Shown: positions 36,390 through 48,399 of the stretch, piece by piece
Layout of the letters: each line of letters opens with the position of its first letter
How positions within the stretch are numbered: position 1 is the first letter of the stretch
Assembly (NCBI GenBank): GCA_014871385.1
Contig: CM026421.1
Coordinates: forward strand, 21,070,865-21,134,864
Length of the DNA stretch: 64,000 nucleotides
Direction of reading: 5' to 3'
From: Ceratodon purpureus
Lineage: Eukaryota > Streptophyta > Bryopsida > Pseudoditrichales > Ditrichaceae
Notes under the pieces: model-generated
What the model saw: the letters and a program-made list of their open reading frames with translations, nothing else
What the model was told of the DNA's origin: nothing
Database searches by the model: none
Made by a program: the position numbers and the translations under genes

Positions 36390-39300
36390 TCAGTCACATA
36401 ACAGGTGTTCGTAGACTAGACATTTGATCACTTTCTGCTGAACTTGGAACCCGGGTGCAATCATGAACTGAACCTTGGCTTGCTTGCATTTGGGACAGAG
36501 AGTCTCCGAAGAGGCCATTCTCTCCACATACTGAGCACTGATTTCCATGCCCTTTCCTATTCGCAGGATTGTAGCGGCTGGGTAAAGGGACGATGCGAGG
36601 CGATGTAAGAGCCAAATGCACTTGGCTGCGTCGAGGAATGCACCTGTGAAGCTTTTCCTTTCTTCTGTGTCCTTGAAGACAATGTTCCATGGAAACAGAA
36701 ACCAGATTTCTCGCATCTTTTGTTCGCAGAAGGCCAAGAATTTCGGTTCAAAGTCGGCATGGACTGTGTTCGCAGCGTCAACGGAATCCACTAATCTCAG
36801 TCGCTGAAACTCCTCGAACCTGGCTGCACATCTCTCCTTGGGGTCGATGATCAGGGTTAATCCCGTATCATCGAAGCTGTCATTCTCGAAGCAGTGATAC
36901 AAGGCCTACAATTGTTCACAAATTTCTGTGATCAGAATGTGTCATTTATGCTCAATGCATCACATGGTTAATGAAGAATCTGTAACATGATAATAAGATT
37001 GACCTCTAGATAGAAGCTGAAAATAATATCGAAGAGATTGAATCATCCACACCGATATCGTACCTTATTGATGTTGGCCTCTAATACAAACGATGTGTGC
37101 TCCCGTTTCATAAACTTCGCAGATGGATCAATTGCAGCAAGTGTCCTGAAGACCGAGTACCCTGAATACTCCATCTGCTTCATAAAAACTTTGCAGAAGT
37201 ACCGAACGGCCACTCTTGCACGATTAGAAGCCATCTCAAACAAAGGAACTTTGTCACTCATAGTCATATCTTTGAATCCTGGGAAAAAAAAACTGTCACG
37301 CTTCTCGTCAACTTTCCATGAGTCCTCGGAGAAACTTTTCTTTGCATTTCGGCAGAGGTCAGCTAATGCAGGTTCAGCTGTAGCACATGTCGACAGTGAG
37401 CCTCCACTGCTTTCTGCTGAAAAGCTATCAGACGACGAGGATGTTCCAGAGCTTTCGGAAAATGTGTCGTCAAGGTTCAGAGCACCTTGTGCGCTGGGGA
37501 TGTTTGAAGACTCCGATGCAAGTCCCTTGGCATCAACGGCCTGGAGTTTCCGAAGCTTCCATTCAAGTAGATCAATAGCGTCTTGTTTATCAACAAGCGC
37601 TGACTGCTGCCTCTTACTAAGATCAAGGAGCGCTTTCGCCCTGCTTTTGGTCCATCCTGTCGATTCCGAGCTGGATCGAGGAATCACGCATGAGAGGAAG
37701 TCTGAAAAAATGCCTGAAAACATACCAAGCGGTCGACACCGACCTGAATTGCTACACACGTCGTGGATTGCATCCCCACTGTCGAACAGGAGAGAAGAGG
37801 TTCTCATTCTTCGAACATTACCTGCTCAAAAATTCCATGATGTCAGATTCAAAAGCTAACGAATTCGACCAGTCATATAGCTTACAGGTTTATGGAATCT
37901 AATAACTGCGGGCTTAGACCCTCGGGTTCATACGATTTTGTGCAAAGCTTCCATAAGCGTCCAATTCAAGTAGAAGTAAAGTAGACAATCGGCGAGTGCG
38001 AATTAACTACCTCGGATAACAGGGCTGTCGACTGTAGCGTGGGGTACTTGGTGGGAGGTGCTGTGGGAGTCCGCCGGAGAAAACAAATCATTCGTCGCCC
38101 ATATTTTTGCATTCTCTAAGACTTTGCAATTGGTTTCCTGCATAGACTGGCCGAGTGAAGGGAAAACAACGTTAAAGGCCAGTAGACGCATGTGCCACAT
38201 ACATCCGCTGTAACCAAATGTACATGATACGCTTCGCACAAATGAATTACAAGATTTACAATTAGGCGGACAGGGCAAGGAAATTGCCATATATTTTTAG
38301 GTTTTGCACTTACAGCAGCAAAATGTGAAGAAAACTAGTTGCGCACAAACATCAAACCGAAAGTGTGCGAGAAATACAGAGTAGACGAGCATGCACCTGG
38401 CTGCGAATGTGGCGAGATAGGGGCTTCTCCCCTTCGTCGTGAGAAAGACCAGTCATGATCGCAACGTCGACTTGCACTCGTCCAATGCAACAGAGTTGTT
38501 ATTCAACGCAACAGCTGAAGAAGAACTGACCCCTGAGTGAGCCAATGCGAATCGTCAGCAGACAAAAACACGATCAGCAGAAAAAGAGCAGACATGGAAG
38601 CTGATACAGTAAAAACAAACAATCCAGTCCTCTATTCCTTACGCAAAGAGAGCAACCTCTAGTGATCACTTCCGACAGCAAAGACTGTAACCAGCTTGCA
38701 TTAAGCCCAACTAACGGCACATACTTCAATGCACCTTCGGACTAAAAATCAAGCACCAATAAAACATTGCAGCATGATTCATCTCAAAGACATAATAACC
38801 AAACTGCCTCAATTTCCACAAAACGTTCTGCTCTTGCTAGACACAAATTTCGCTCTCTAAGTCCACCAGTGCCAGGCCTCCTGTCTTCATCTACAACTCC
38901 AAGACACAATAATGCTCCACTCACAGCAACTACAAGATCACACAACGCGCATGCCGAACTCTTCACCATCCCGTCCCTCAACACAAATTACTAAACCAAT
39001 TCAAGACATCCGACAACAAACTGTTCCTCCATTTACCTCATACACCACCTCCTCATCACTCCAAGCACAGTCTTCCAATCACAACCTGTCTGATACATAA
39101 CCCACCCACGTCTTCGCATTGATCTCCAGCATTCACAAAGCTACCTGATCATAGAATGATATCTCATCGTCTGCAACATGGGTCCACCTCAAACCTCTCC
39201 AAACACATCCATGAGATATTCTCCAGCTCTATCAAACTCTGATGATGAGAGAAACTCCAGAGGTGCAAGAGGGGACTTGAAAGGAGGGAGCTTTGGCGAT

Positions 39301-39410
39301 GGCGAACCTGGAGGCTGATCATCAATGGCCGCCGGAAGCTCAGCTGATTGACTTTGCGGTTTGAAACTTCGTCGGTTAGTTGAAGTGTTACGTTCATTCA
39401 ATGCTGACAT
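36390..39410 (-). CDS. GIL1 / IRKI-like DUF641 protein
   Basis: Plant-specific family. Arabidopsis GIL1 acts in light-dependent suppression of gravitropism. The exact role here is unknown. Proposed exons in minus order: 39410-39195, 38137-38011, 37821-37064 and 36905-36390, with matching phases (0, 1, 0); about 538 residues. The last two exons are firm. They give a coiled-coil-like LVDKQDAIDLLEWKLRKLQ, a Ser-rich spacer, then VPLFEMASNRARVAVRYFCK, KREHTSFVLEANINK|ALYHCF, and in the last exon KSFTGAFLDAAKCIWLLHRL and VQFMIAPGFQVQQKVIKCLV. This is the family's C-terminal order (WLLH..A.SL, GF..PGF, VI.C.VY). The first two exons are proposed from phase only. An alternative start is ATG 38290, read through to 38011. 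The usual N-terminal DUF641 segment (AYV.LQ..H.P.D) was not found. The 1.06-kb first intron would lie at 39194-38138. Confidence 0.8.
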
Positions 39411-39842
39411 TGATCATGCAGCATCCTCATTTACACACAGCCCGGGCTGGGGACTGAGTGGGCTCACCTTCATTTATCAACCTCACAAGCGGTTAATTTC
39501 TAATTAATTTTACAGTAAACTACTGGAATTAGTAGTGACGGATCAACGTCGTGTTGATGGTGAAGCTGTTCCTAAGTTTTGAAACTTGTAGGTTTTCCCT
39601 CGTTCTTTTGTTACTGTATTGTATTTGTTTTATTGAGTGTGGAATTTGGATTTTAATATTGAAGTAAAGAGTGATGATAAAAAAAAACTCTGCTTTTTGT
39701 TCTCTGTAATATATTACGTGGGATGGATGGCTTTTGCTTTAATTTAACGGAGGCCAGCCGTTATTTTGTTCCATGTAGATAGTTTAATACACGCCTTTTA
39801 ATCAGTACGGGATCGTGGCATGCAATTCATTGATTAATGTGA
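39411..39842. other. Probable promoter side of the GIL1-like gene
   Basis: AT-rich. No clear TATA box or other motif can be assigned. Confidence 0.35.
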
Positions 39843-40700
39843 TTAACCCCTAAAGTTCTGAGGGTATTTTTCATCAACACTGCCTCTAAACAGCCCCTCT
39901 TCAAAGCAAGGTGGATTTTGCAAACTTGGGATATTTTTTAGTACATCTAACCGTAAGATCTTGTAGCTAACTTCTATGTCTACATGTCCACCAAATCTCA
40001 CACACTTATTCCTTACCCATTGCAAGATATAACGTTCAAAGTAGAAAAACAAGTTTTTTTTCCCTGTGAAAAAAGGGGACAGCAGAGTTTTGAAGGCCCA
40101 AAAAACCATTTTTTAAAGTAGATATGGAATGAATCTCTCTATAGAATTGTTCCTAATTGAGTTAGGTACATGTCCAGAAAATATCATATTCAAAAAAGTT
40201 GTGGAAGGTTTCCAAAAAAATCATTTTCCGCTAGGGGGTATGCTGAAATTCACATACAAAGGCCGTTTTTTGACAATAAAAATAGCATATGAAAAATTCT
40301 TGGATTGAAAATCCGAACAGTGAAAACATGCTCTACTGCCTTTTCTATAAACAAAAATTTTTATTTTTGAAAAATACCAAAATCTCAATTTTTGGTGGAA
40401 TTTCAAAGTTTCATCTTTGGGCAGATTTTGGCAGTTTTGGGCAGTTTTGGGCAGAATTTGCTGCATTCACAGTGGCTTAGAAAATTTCAGTAGCTACCCA
40501 ACGAGCAGCTTTTGGCAGTTAAACCTTCATAACTTTTGATCCTGATGTCGGAATTGAAAAATAAAAATATGCACAGAGAGCTCTCGGAACGGCACACCTC
40601 CATTTAAAATATCAGAAAATCACAATTCAAATTGCAACCGTAGGTACATGCCCAAGTTTCAAAAAAGCCCATTCTAGGACTATTGTCCTGTAGGGGTTAA
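39843..40700. mobile_element. TTAA-bounded element, copy C (858 bp)
   Basis: It starts TTAACCCCTAAAGTTCTGAG and ends CCTGTAGGGGTTAA, the same orientation and length as copy A. The interior matches closely, including the TTTGGGCAGATTTTGGCAGT run near 40415-40455. The flanks outside TTAA (AATGTGA and ACTTGGA) do not match. It lies about 430 bp upstream of the GIL1-like gene's proposed start. Confidence 0.8.
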
Positions 40701-40985
40701 ACTTGGATTATCGAAATCATCAAAGCATCGAATTTATGTGAAATTGGGCTTTGTTTAGTGACAGATGGCCACCTGGGAGCTGATATTCATACCGTATCCC
40801 TTTTGCAATGCTTTCATGTTTTTCTTCCAAATGGCTATCGTTATTTTATTCCACTGTCGAAACAGCAGTAAGTTTGAGAGTTCCACCAAGTTGCCAACAA
40901 GCTGAATTCTCAAAAAATATGTAATTATCTAAAGAGCAAGTTAGGCTTGTAATTTGTTCTCAAGAAGAGCTTGTGATTCGTAATT

Positions 40986-41045
40986 TAAAAAAAAAAAAAA
41001 ATTGGAGCAAATGAACGACTTCATTGCAAGAGAAAAACAGTACAG
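40986..41045 (-). mobile_element. Very short LINE-tail-like insertion
   Basis: GGAGCAAATGAACGACTTCA, followed by TTGCAA, matches the tail region of the LINE fragment at 16240-16613. It is flanked by a 14-bp direct repeat with one mismatch (TGTGATTCGTAATT at 40972 and TGTGATTTGTAATT at 41046). Oddly, the homopolymer next to it is A on the plus strand, whereas the first copy has T there, so the tail is not the expected one. Confidence 0.4.
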
Positions 41046-41059
41046 TGTGATTTGTAATT

Positions 41060-42334
41060 CGCTTCCAATGCATCACAACACCTGCTTCAATGCTCTGCTA
41101 CATGCCCAGTTGCTCGCTTGTAGATTTGTGGGACAAGGATCAGTCAACTAGAAGGACACATCATGAATGACATCCACAATTATGGGCTTGCTGTTCCTTG
41201 GGTTCGAGATTTGGGGCTTGCAGCTTCTTCACATCAGACTACAGTGAATTGTAAATGTCTCTGAAACTGGCACAATAAGTTAGTACCATAGCACCATAGC
41301 AGGTTCGCCCAGGAATAATTTTTTTAAAATAAGAAATAAAATAATTGGGAATATGGGTCAAAAATACGGCAATAGAATCCTTTTTTCTTTTTAATGTTTT
41401 GCTATTTCGAAGTCATTTGAGGTCATTTTTATCAATGTCATACTAAGAAACAAAAACCAAGATATTCTTTAGTTGAGAGGTGCACCTTGTATTTTTAAGA
41501 GAAAATAAATATTTTCCTCGATGTGTGGTGATCCATCTACGATGCTACAGTATTGCAAGAATCATTTGAGAAGTATTGAACTGATCCATGTAATTTTGTT
41601 TATTTTAGTTATTTCTTTGGGCACAGGGTAGATAAGATTTTGTTTCAACTTAGAATTCTTTGGTATAGAGTGACCATCTCATGAACTTACACAACAAGGA
41701 TGACCCATTATGTTCAGCAGGTTTGATTATCAGTTCAGACCAGTCTCTGAAGTAACTAAACTATCCTTTCGTGACGACATTTTACAATATCATCCATACC
41801 CATTACATTTCAAGATAACTCTGCACCCCTTATCTTACATAAATTTGATCATACACCATACCGTACGTTGATAGCAAGTTCGTTCATAAATAGTTCAAAA
41901 AAAGAAAGCAACAAATATTGTAAGTTTTAAGGATAGAAAAAAAATTGAAGAAATTCTTTTGAGTAATATTTGTCTATTTAAAATTCATCTCATGATAATT
42001 TTAGTGATTTAAAAAATATATATAATGAAAAAAATTAACTAATAGGAGAATCTTATTTTTCCCAAACAAACAAATATTTGTCAAGGGTGAACAAACCTAC
42101 TATTGACATATACCGGTAGTATAATGGTCACATATCTAAATTCATTTCTTGAGCTCAAATAAGCCAAATAACAACGGTAAAGCGATTTGGAAAGGCTACA
42201 AATTCTATTTTAAAGCTTCAACAATATTAAAGATTGAATCTCTACTACACTTGAAGGAATTTTAAGACATGAAAAATAGCTTGTAAAATGAATTGAAGAT
42301 TAAATTAATTAATCATATTTTTGTATCATATTTT
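41060..42334. other. AT-rich intergenic stretch
   Basis: Nothing recognised. Confidence 0.5.
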
Positions 42335-43192
42335 TTAACCCCTAAAGGACAATCTGCCACATTTGGGCTTTTTTGGAATTTAGGCATGTACCTATGAATG
42401 CAATTTATATCAGGATTTTCTGAAATTTTTATTGAAGGTGGGTCGTTCGGAGATCTTCATGTGGGTATTTTTATTTTTCAATTCCGACATTGAGATCAAA
42501 AGTTATGAAGGTTTAAGTGTCAAACGCTGCTCGTTGGGCAGCTGCTGAATTTTTCTAAGCCACTGTGAATGCAGCAAATTCTGCCCAAAACTGCCCAAAA
42601 CTGCCAAAATCTGCCCAGAGACGAAACTTTGAAATTCCACCAAAAATTGAGATTTTCATATTTTTCAAAAATAAAAATTTCTATGTACAGAGAGGGCAGT
42701 AGAGCATGTTCCCACTGTTCGGATTTTTAATCCAAAATTTTATCATATGCTATTTTTATTGTCCAAAAACTGCCTTTGTTTGTGAATTTCAGTATACCCC
42801 CTAGCGGATAATGATTTTTTGGGCAACTTTCCACATCTTTTTTGAATATAATTTTCTAAGTACAATTAGCTAACTCAGTCTTCTTTGACGTGCATCAAAA
42901 CCTCCAAAATCCATAATGCAAAAAAATGGTTTTTTGGGCCTTCAAAACTCTGCTGTCCCCTTTTTTGGCAGGGAGAAAAACTTGTTTTTCTACTTTGAAC
43001 GTTATGATCTTGCAATTGGTGAAGAATGAGTGTGTGAGATTTGGTGGACATGTAGACATAGAAGTTAGCTACAAGATCTTACGATTAGATGTTCTAAAAA
43101 AGACCCCAAGTTTGCAAAGTCCACCTTGCTTTGAAGAGGGGCTGTTTTGAGGCAGTTTTGATGAAAATTACCCTCAGAACTTTAGGGGTTAA
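42335..43192. mobile_element. TTAA-bounded element, copy D (858 bp)
   Basis: It starts TTAACCCCTAAAGGACAATC and ends GAACTTTAGGGGTTAA. Same length as A and C but inverted relative to them. It contains the CTGCCCAAAACTGCCCAAAA run (about 42580-42620) and the CTTACGATTAGATG box near the right end. C and D form an inverted pair 1.6 kb apart. There is no coding capacity; the 74-codon frame at 42926-43150 is a chance opening that also appears partly in C. Confidence 0.8.
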
Positions 43193-44474
43193 CCGAAAGA
43201 ACATTTCGTATCATTCTTGCAACTTCTTCTCATGCGGTAGCAACTTGATCATTTGAACCAACATAATTCATCCATCTCCCTGCCCTTCCTCTCCTGTACT
43301 GAAACTAAACTTAAACTCACATTAAAATTACTAATCTGATTGGAAATTTTCTCCCCATTTTACATCACACCTTACTAACAGTTGAAAGTTTACAGAATTC
43401 AACCCATTCTTTTTTTAATGTCATTTGAATAGACTATTGTCAATTGATGGCCATTCTAGTTGGTAATGGTCCATGGGGCCCACCTTAATCACTCCGGATT
43501 GAGCCGTTGGAAAGAAACTCCCAGTCGTTGGTGTTTCAAGAGGGTAATAAAGATGGACGTGCCATGATCCTTGACGTTGCCATTCAATTGCATTGGGCCT
43601 CTAACATGCAATTGAGGGCCGTCGATTTGTATTGTTGGAGGACCAGACCCATCCACCTGTTTTATTTTATTTATTTTATTTTTTGACATAAACAACAATC
43701 GCTTAACCATATTTTGGGCATAGGATTTGGTTAAACTCAATGTTCCTAGATGTGTGGTGATCAAAGTCTAATCAATTATAAACCGAGTTAATGGACGTTG
43801 GTTTATGCATTTAAAATAATAATATGATTTCATGTTGCTGAAATGCAATTTTTGCTAACATGATGATTTTTTTGTATGTACATGGAATTGTTACAATGTA
43901 CCTTGCCAAATCTGGGTTGTACTCCATTTTGAAATTTGAAGAACTTCTCAAAGCTGGATAAGTTTTCTTTTGGTTTATAAAAGAAGGCAAAAGAAGACTT
44001 ATTTTGGTAGACTCTATGAGATTTTTTTTATGGTTTAGGTATTCTTAAATATGAATTTAAATTTCAAGGCTTGTTCAATATTTAAAATTAAAATCCCTAT
44101 AATATTTAGAAAATTATATTACATTAATTATACTAGATAATATAAGGTGAAGTTTACTTCTATGCTCAAACCGGGGGTACAGGTGTAAAAGGTGGCCATA
44201 GATTGTTTTACCCCCGGAACCCTAATGTCGTGCATCCATGGACTCCTCCAAGCTCCGCCTCCCCGCCGCTGTGCTGCTATGGATTGTTGTGGGCACGAGA
44301 GTGCACATAGAAGTGTACATTGGTCTCCATTTTGTGGAGAAGTTTTCATTACAAAATGAATTATGTTGATTTGTCATCACGCTCTATCACTTTCTTTGAA
44401 GTGAGCAAGGGATAATGTTTGAGCGTTAAAGTGTAACATGTCAGAGTTTGGTCATGAGTGATCAATATTGTACT
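43193..44474. other. Intergenic, nothing recognised
   Basis: Mostly AT-rich. A GC-richer patch at 44190-44340 can form a short hairpin (CCGGGGGTA and TACCCCCGG, about 44171-44218). No gene recognised. Confidence 0.45.
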
Positions 44475-44477
44475 TAA

Positions 44478-44926
44478 GAGCATCCGCACCCTGCCGCGCA
44501 ACAAGTGGCCGCGCAGGATTTTCGCGGGCCGGGACTGCTTCAACCGCCCCACTCTCACTTGCGTAATGGCTCGGAAGCTCACGGGCTCGCTAAAAATCCT
44601 TGCGGGCTCACCAGTTTCGTGAACTCCCCTCTTCGGTTGCGCGCTTCGTTTACAGAGAGATTTGAAGCTAATTTTGACTTGTGGGCTAATTTTGACCTGT
44701 CGGCTCCCATGCTTGCTCTGTGCAACCAATGCAGAGCCAAGTGATTGGGCTCCGGTGTCGCCATCCAGCTCATCTAGTGCCTTACTTGCTTGTCGCATTT
44801 GGCCCTGTCAGGTCAAACTATGCGAACGGGTGGGGGAGGAGAATTCCTGCAAGCCCCGTGAGCCTTGAGTGGCGCTGGAAACACTCTGTAGCATGTCTCG
44901 CACCCCGCGCAGGGGTGCGGATGCTC
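44478..44926. mobile_element. PIF/Harbinger (Tourist-like) MITE, 449 bp
   Basis: The left end GAGCATCCGCACCC and right end GGGTGCGGATGCTC are exact reverse complements. TAA stands directly outside both ends (44475-44477 and 44927-44929), the target duplication typical of Harbinger elements. The interior is GC-rich in an AT-rich neighbourhood, which opens several chance frames (for example 44361-44798 minus). No transposase is present. Confidence 0.75.
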
Positions 44927-44929
44927 TAA

Positions 44930-47900
44930 GTTTCATCATGTTGTACATCGCCCGGATTTTGTAGCAAAAAAATTGTTGGCATGGTTGTGTTTGCTTTTGA
45001 GACTTAATTGATGGAGTCTTCTATTTCATTGGACCATTCTCAATTGTCTTGATCATAGCATTGCTAGCTACTTTCAACAACAGGAAATATTAGTTTTTGA
45101 TGCCCATCACTCTTGTGTTTGTCACTGTGTTTTGACTATGTAAGTTAGGGCATTTGAATTTTGAGCTGAGAGATGTAAATGGTATTCCTGTAAATGGTAT
45201 TCCTGAATTGTATTAAATTCATACATAAAGGGGTAGACTGGAATTCTTGGGATCTTGCATTTGATAAGTATGATGCCTTGTGATCTACACATGATTGCTT
45301 ATTGTATTTTTTATTTTGTTATAGTGCAAGTTTTTCATAAATGATAGACATGTTGCGTAAATGGAAATGCACCATGTCATGGTATTGTGATTATTCCGAG
45401 GTCTTTGCCATTTATTCAAGGAATAAGTAGATAAACTGAGCAATATGCTTGCATTGTACAAAAAGAACAGTTTGAGAACTTAATTCAGATTATCTAAAAG
45501 TTTAGTTCTTGTGTTGATGACAAGAAAATTACATACGTCGTATACTTGTGCATTACGGTGTACACTTTATAATTTTTTTATTTATAAAATGATATAATAT
45601 TTAGTGCTCTGCAAAATTAAATGGAGGTCAAATTTAGAAATAATGAAAACAAAATTGTTTGATGTTACAAAATGTTTGATTTTAGGGGTTATAAGTAAGT
45701 GATTTATAAATTACTTTTAAAACTAAAAAATTAAATAAATTTACTTTAACTTTTTTTATTGAAATCAAATTTTTGGGGTACCCCAACCAGACCATTACCA
45801 CATAAAAAACAAAGCTTGTTACAAAAGCCTATTGCACATAGTGGATGCTCAAAGGAGCATCATGTTTTATTGCACAAAAAGAACCAAATATCCTTAAACT
45901 TAATATACTAAACCAATTGTGTGATTCTTCATGTGGATTTCTTGCACTTACCAATCTTCTTGGTGTTGTCTCAATTGGAGTAGTAATCTCAGTGATATTG
46001 ATTCCCTTAATTAGAGTTATAATCTCATCTATATTTGTCCCCCATGATATTATATATTTTTTTTTCCATAATCACAAAGTAAGTGCCTTACATTGTCTTA
46101 CCATTGATGTGTCTTCTTGGATAATATGTTTTTTATGTGTTAGACACGTACGAATTGAATATTCATAAAATTTAATGTTCAAAAATTTTAAACACTTTCT
46201 TGCTTGATTTTCATTTCAGTCAAGGGATGTACATGCTATTCTTGCTTCATAAGTTGCTTCAAAATAAATACATTTTGTTGCACACTTATTTTTGAGCACG
46301 AGTATAGTATTTGAAATTTTGTTCTTTGATGTTTGATACCAACCAATTTCGTAATGCAATATTCGTTTCTCATTTAAATCAAAATTAGCTCGTTCACGAA
46401 TCCACTTCTTTAATACACATTTTTTTTTGAATTATCAATGATTTCATAGGTATTGTAATCACTACCTTAATGTTCAAGTGCATTCCGTATGTACAAACAA
46501 AGTTGCTCCACATCTTCATCACCGTTGGCTTAGTCAGTCTGGAATAATGGTAAACCCAACTCTTGAGTTTAGATGGTATGTCATGTTGTTTTAACTTTAG
46601 ATTAGCAAATTTGGAAGGCTTCAAAGTTGATGCAAGACTTTCAATTGTTTCATAAAATACTCTTAATTTTTCTGTAATGGTGTTCACAAGGTCTTCATGT
46701 TTTATCTTTGAAACATTAAATAAACGTTCATCTTCTAGACTTTTCTTATTTCACTCTTTAAGCCATTTTTGGAGGTTTTTGTTCTTAAAAGAATTTAATT
46801 CAACATAGTCACAGTCTTGAACTTCTTTGGTACATGACCATTGAATAACTTTGTCTACAAAGTCTCATTGCAAATTTTTTAAGAATTGCTTACACTTGTG
46901 CCATAAATCTTTTTGATATTTAATTTCAAAGGTAGCTAGGAGGCCAACCACAATGCATATATCATCATGTACTATCTCATCAATATTAACCTCTTCTTTT
47001 AAATATGTTTTTAGTGCCATCTATATTGCATTTATTATATATATATATATATTTTTAATCATAGGCATTCTAATTCACCTTATAAAGATTTCAAACGATC
47101 ACAATTTTAAAATTCAAAAGAAATATACTACTTTAAAAAAAAAACATAAAATTTTTAATTAATTTTTAAAAAAAATTCAATGAATGTACTTTTAATTTTT
47201 TGGTAAGTCAAATTAAACTAAAATTTAATTTAATCTATGAATATGTTTATTTTTAAATATTTTTGTATTTATAAATTTCGACTTCACATAATTACTTATA
47301 TATATATATACATATTTATATATACAAATTACATCAAATACAATCTTATGGATGTAGAATTTTTTTTTTTTATATTTATTAATAATATAAATTTATTGTA
47401 AATAAAAATATATTCTTATATAGGTTTTGGTTGTATTCATCATTATGAAGCCAAACAAAAAAATTATAGGAGGTGAGGATTTTAGATTCATACACATTTC
47501 TTTAGATGAATCTAGTGATTACAAAGAATTAATAGAACACCTTCTAAAGCCATACAAATTTCATAAAAATTAGGTTGTTTATTGGTATTTTGATAAATTA
47601 GATGGAGAAATTCATGAAAGCAATGAAGAAGGAAGGCCAAACAATATAAGACCTTTATTGATCCAATGGTAAGTAGTTCTCACAATCTTATTATTAAAAA
47701 AAACAGGAGTAGCCAACCTAGAAGTTTATCCAAATTTGTTTAATCACTTTCTAATGTTGAAGATCTTAATATTTCTCCTTCAACCAATGATGGCATAGGT
47801 GTTTTTGTTTCTAATTCAAGCTAAAAATCTCAAAGTGCCTCTTTAGACTCTAAGTTGGATGGCACTAAAATATTAAGTATAACAAATGATTGTGGTATAT

Positions 47901-48399
47901 TTTAAACAATCACATAATGGAAGGAGGTTCAAATGATTGTGATAGCAGTTATGCTAAGAGATGTAGTAAGTATTTGATTTGGATCTGAGACTAAAAAACC
48001 TTATACTATAAAAAACAAAAATAAAAATGTTCATCAACAGTCCTTCCGTCTTCAACTTTCTAAAAAGTTGTTGAAGTCCGTCTGTCTCCATTTACACAAC
48101 AAATATGAAGCAAAGCGTTTATAAAATACTCAAATATTCAATAAGCATCAATCTAAACCTTGTGAGAATTGGCCAATTAAATGTTATCTTTGAAAGAATG
48201 GAATCATCATCTAATTGTGGTCCAAAATTTTAGAGTAAACTTGAATAGAAGGGGCAAGATCTAAATAAGAGACATGATAATTATAGTTAAGGACAAAAAG
48301 GTCTACTCTTCACTTAACGCCTTTATAAGTAATTAATTATTTGTCAAATTTTTCAACTAGCTATACGTTGTCCAAGCTAAGAAAAAGGGAACAAATGTC
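44930..48399. other. AT-rich intergenic stretch with one coding-like patch
   Basis: On minus, 46394-46687 is open for 97 codons (YETIESLASTLKPSKF and so on). Further frames continue with interruptions to about 46200. The wording looks protein-like, but I cannot place it in a family; a decayed transposon or gene fragment is possible. 47041-47055 is a TA run. The rest shows nothing. Confidence 0.35.

Noticed and set aside
37771-37850. Tiny exon ATGGAATTTTTGAGCAG spliced to 37780 in the GIL1-like gene
   Set aside because: Phase fits, but the intron would be only 43 nt, too short for a plant intron.
37038-37859. 273-codon open frame on plus
   Set aside because: Antisense to the main exon of the GIL1-like gene; the minus frame has the family motifs and splice sites.
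44361-44798. 145-codon open frame on minus
   Set aside because: Mostly inside the GC-rich Harbinger-type MITE; no domain.
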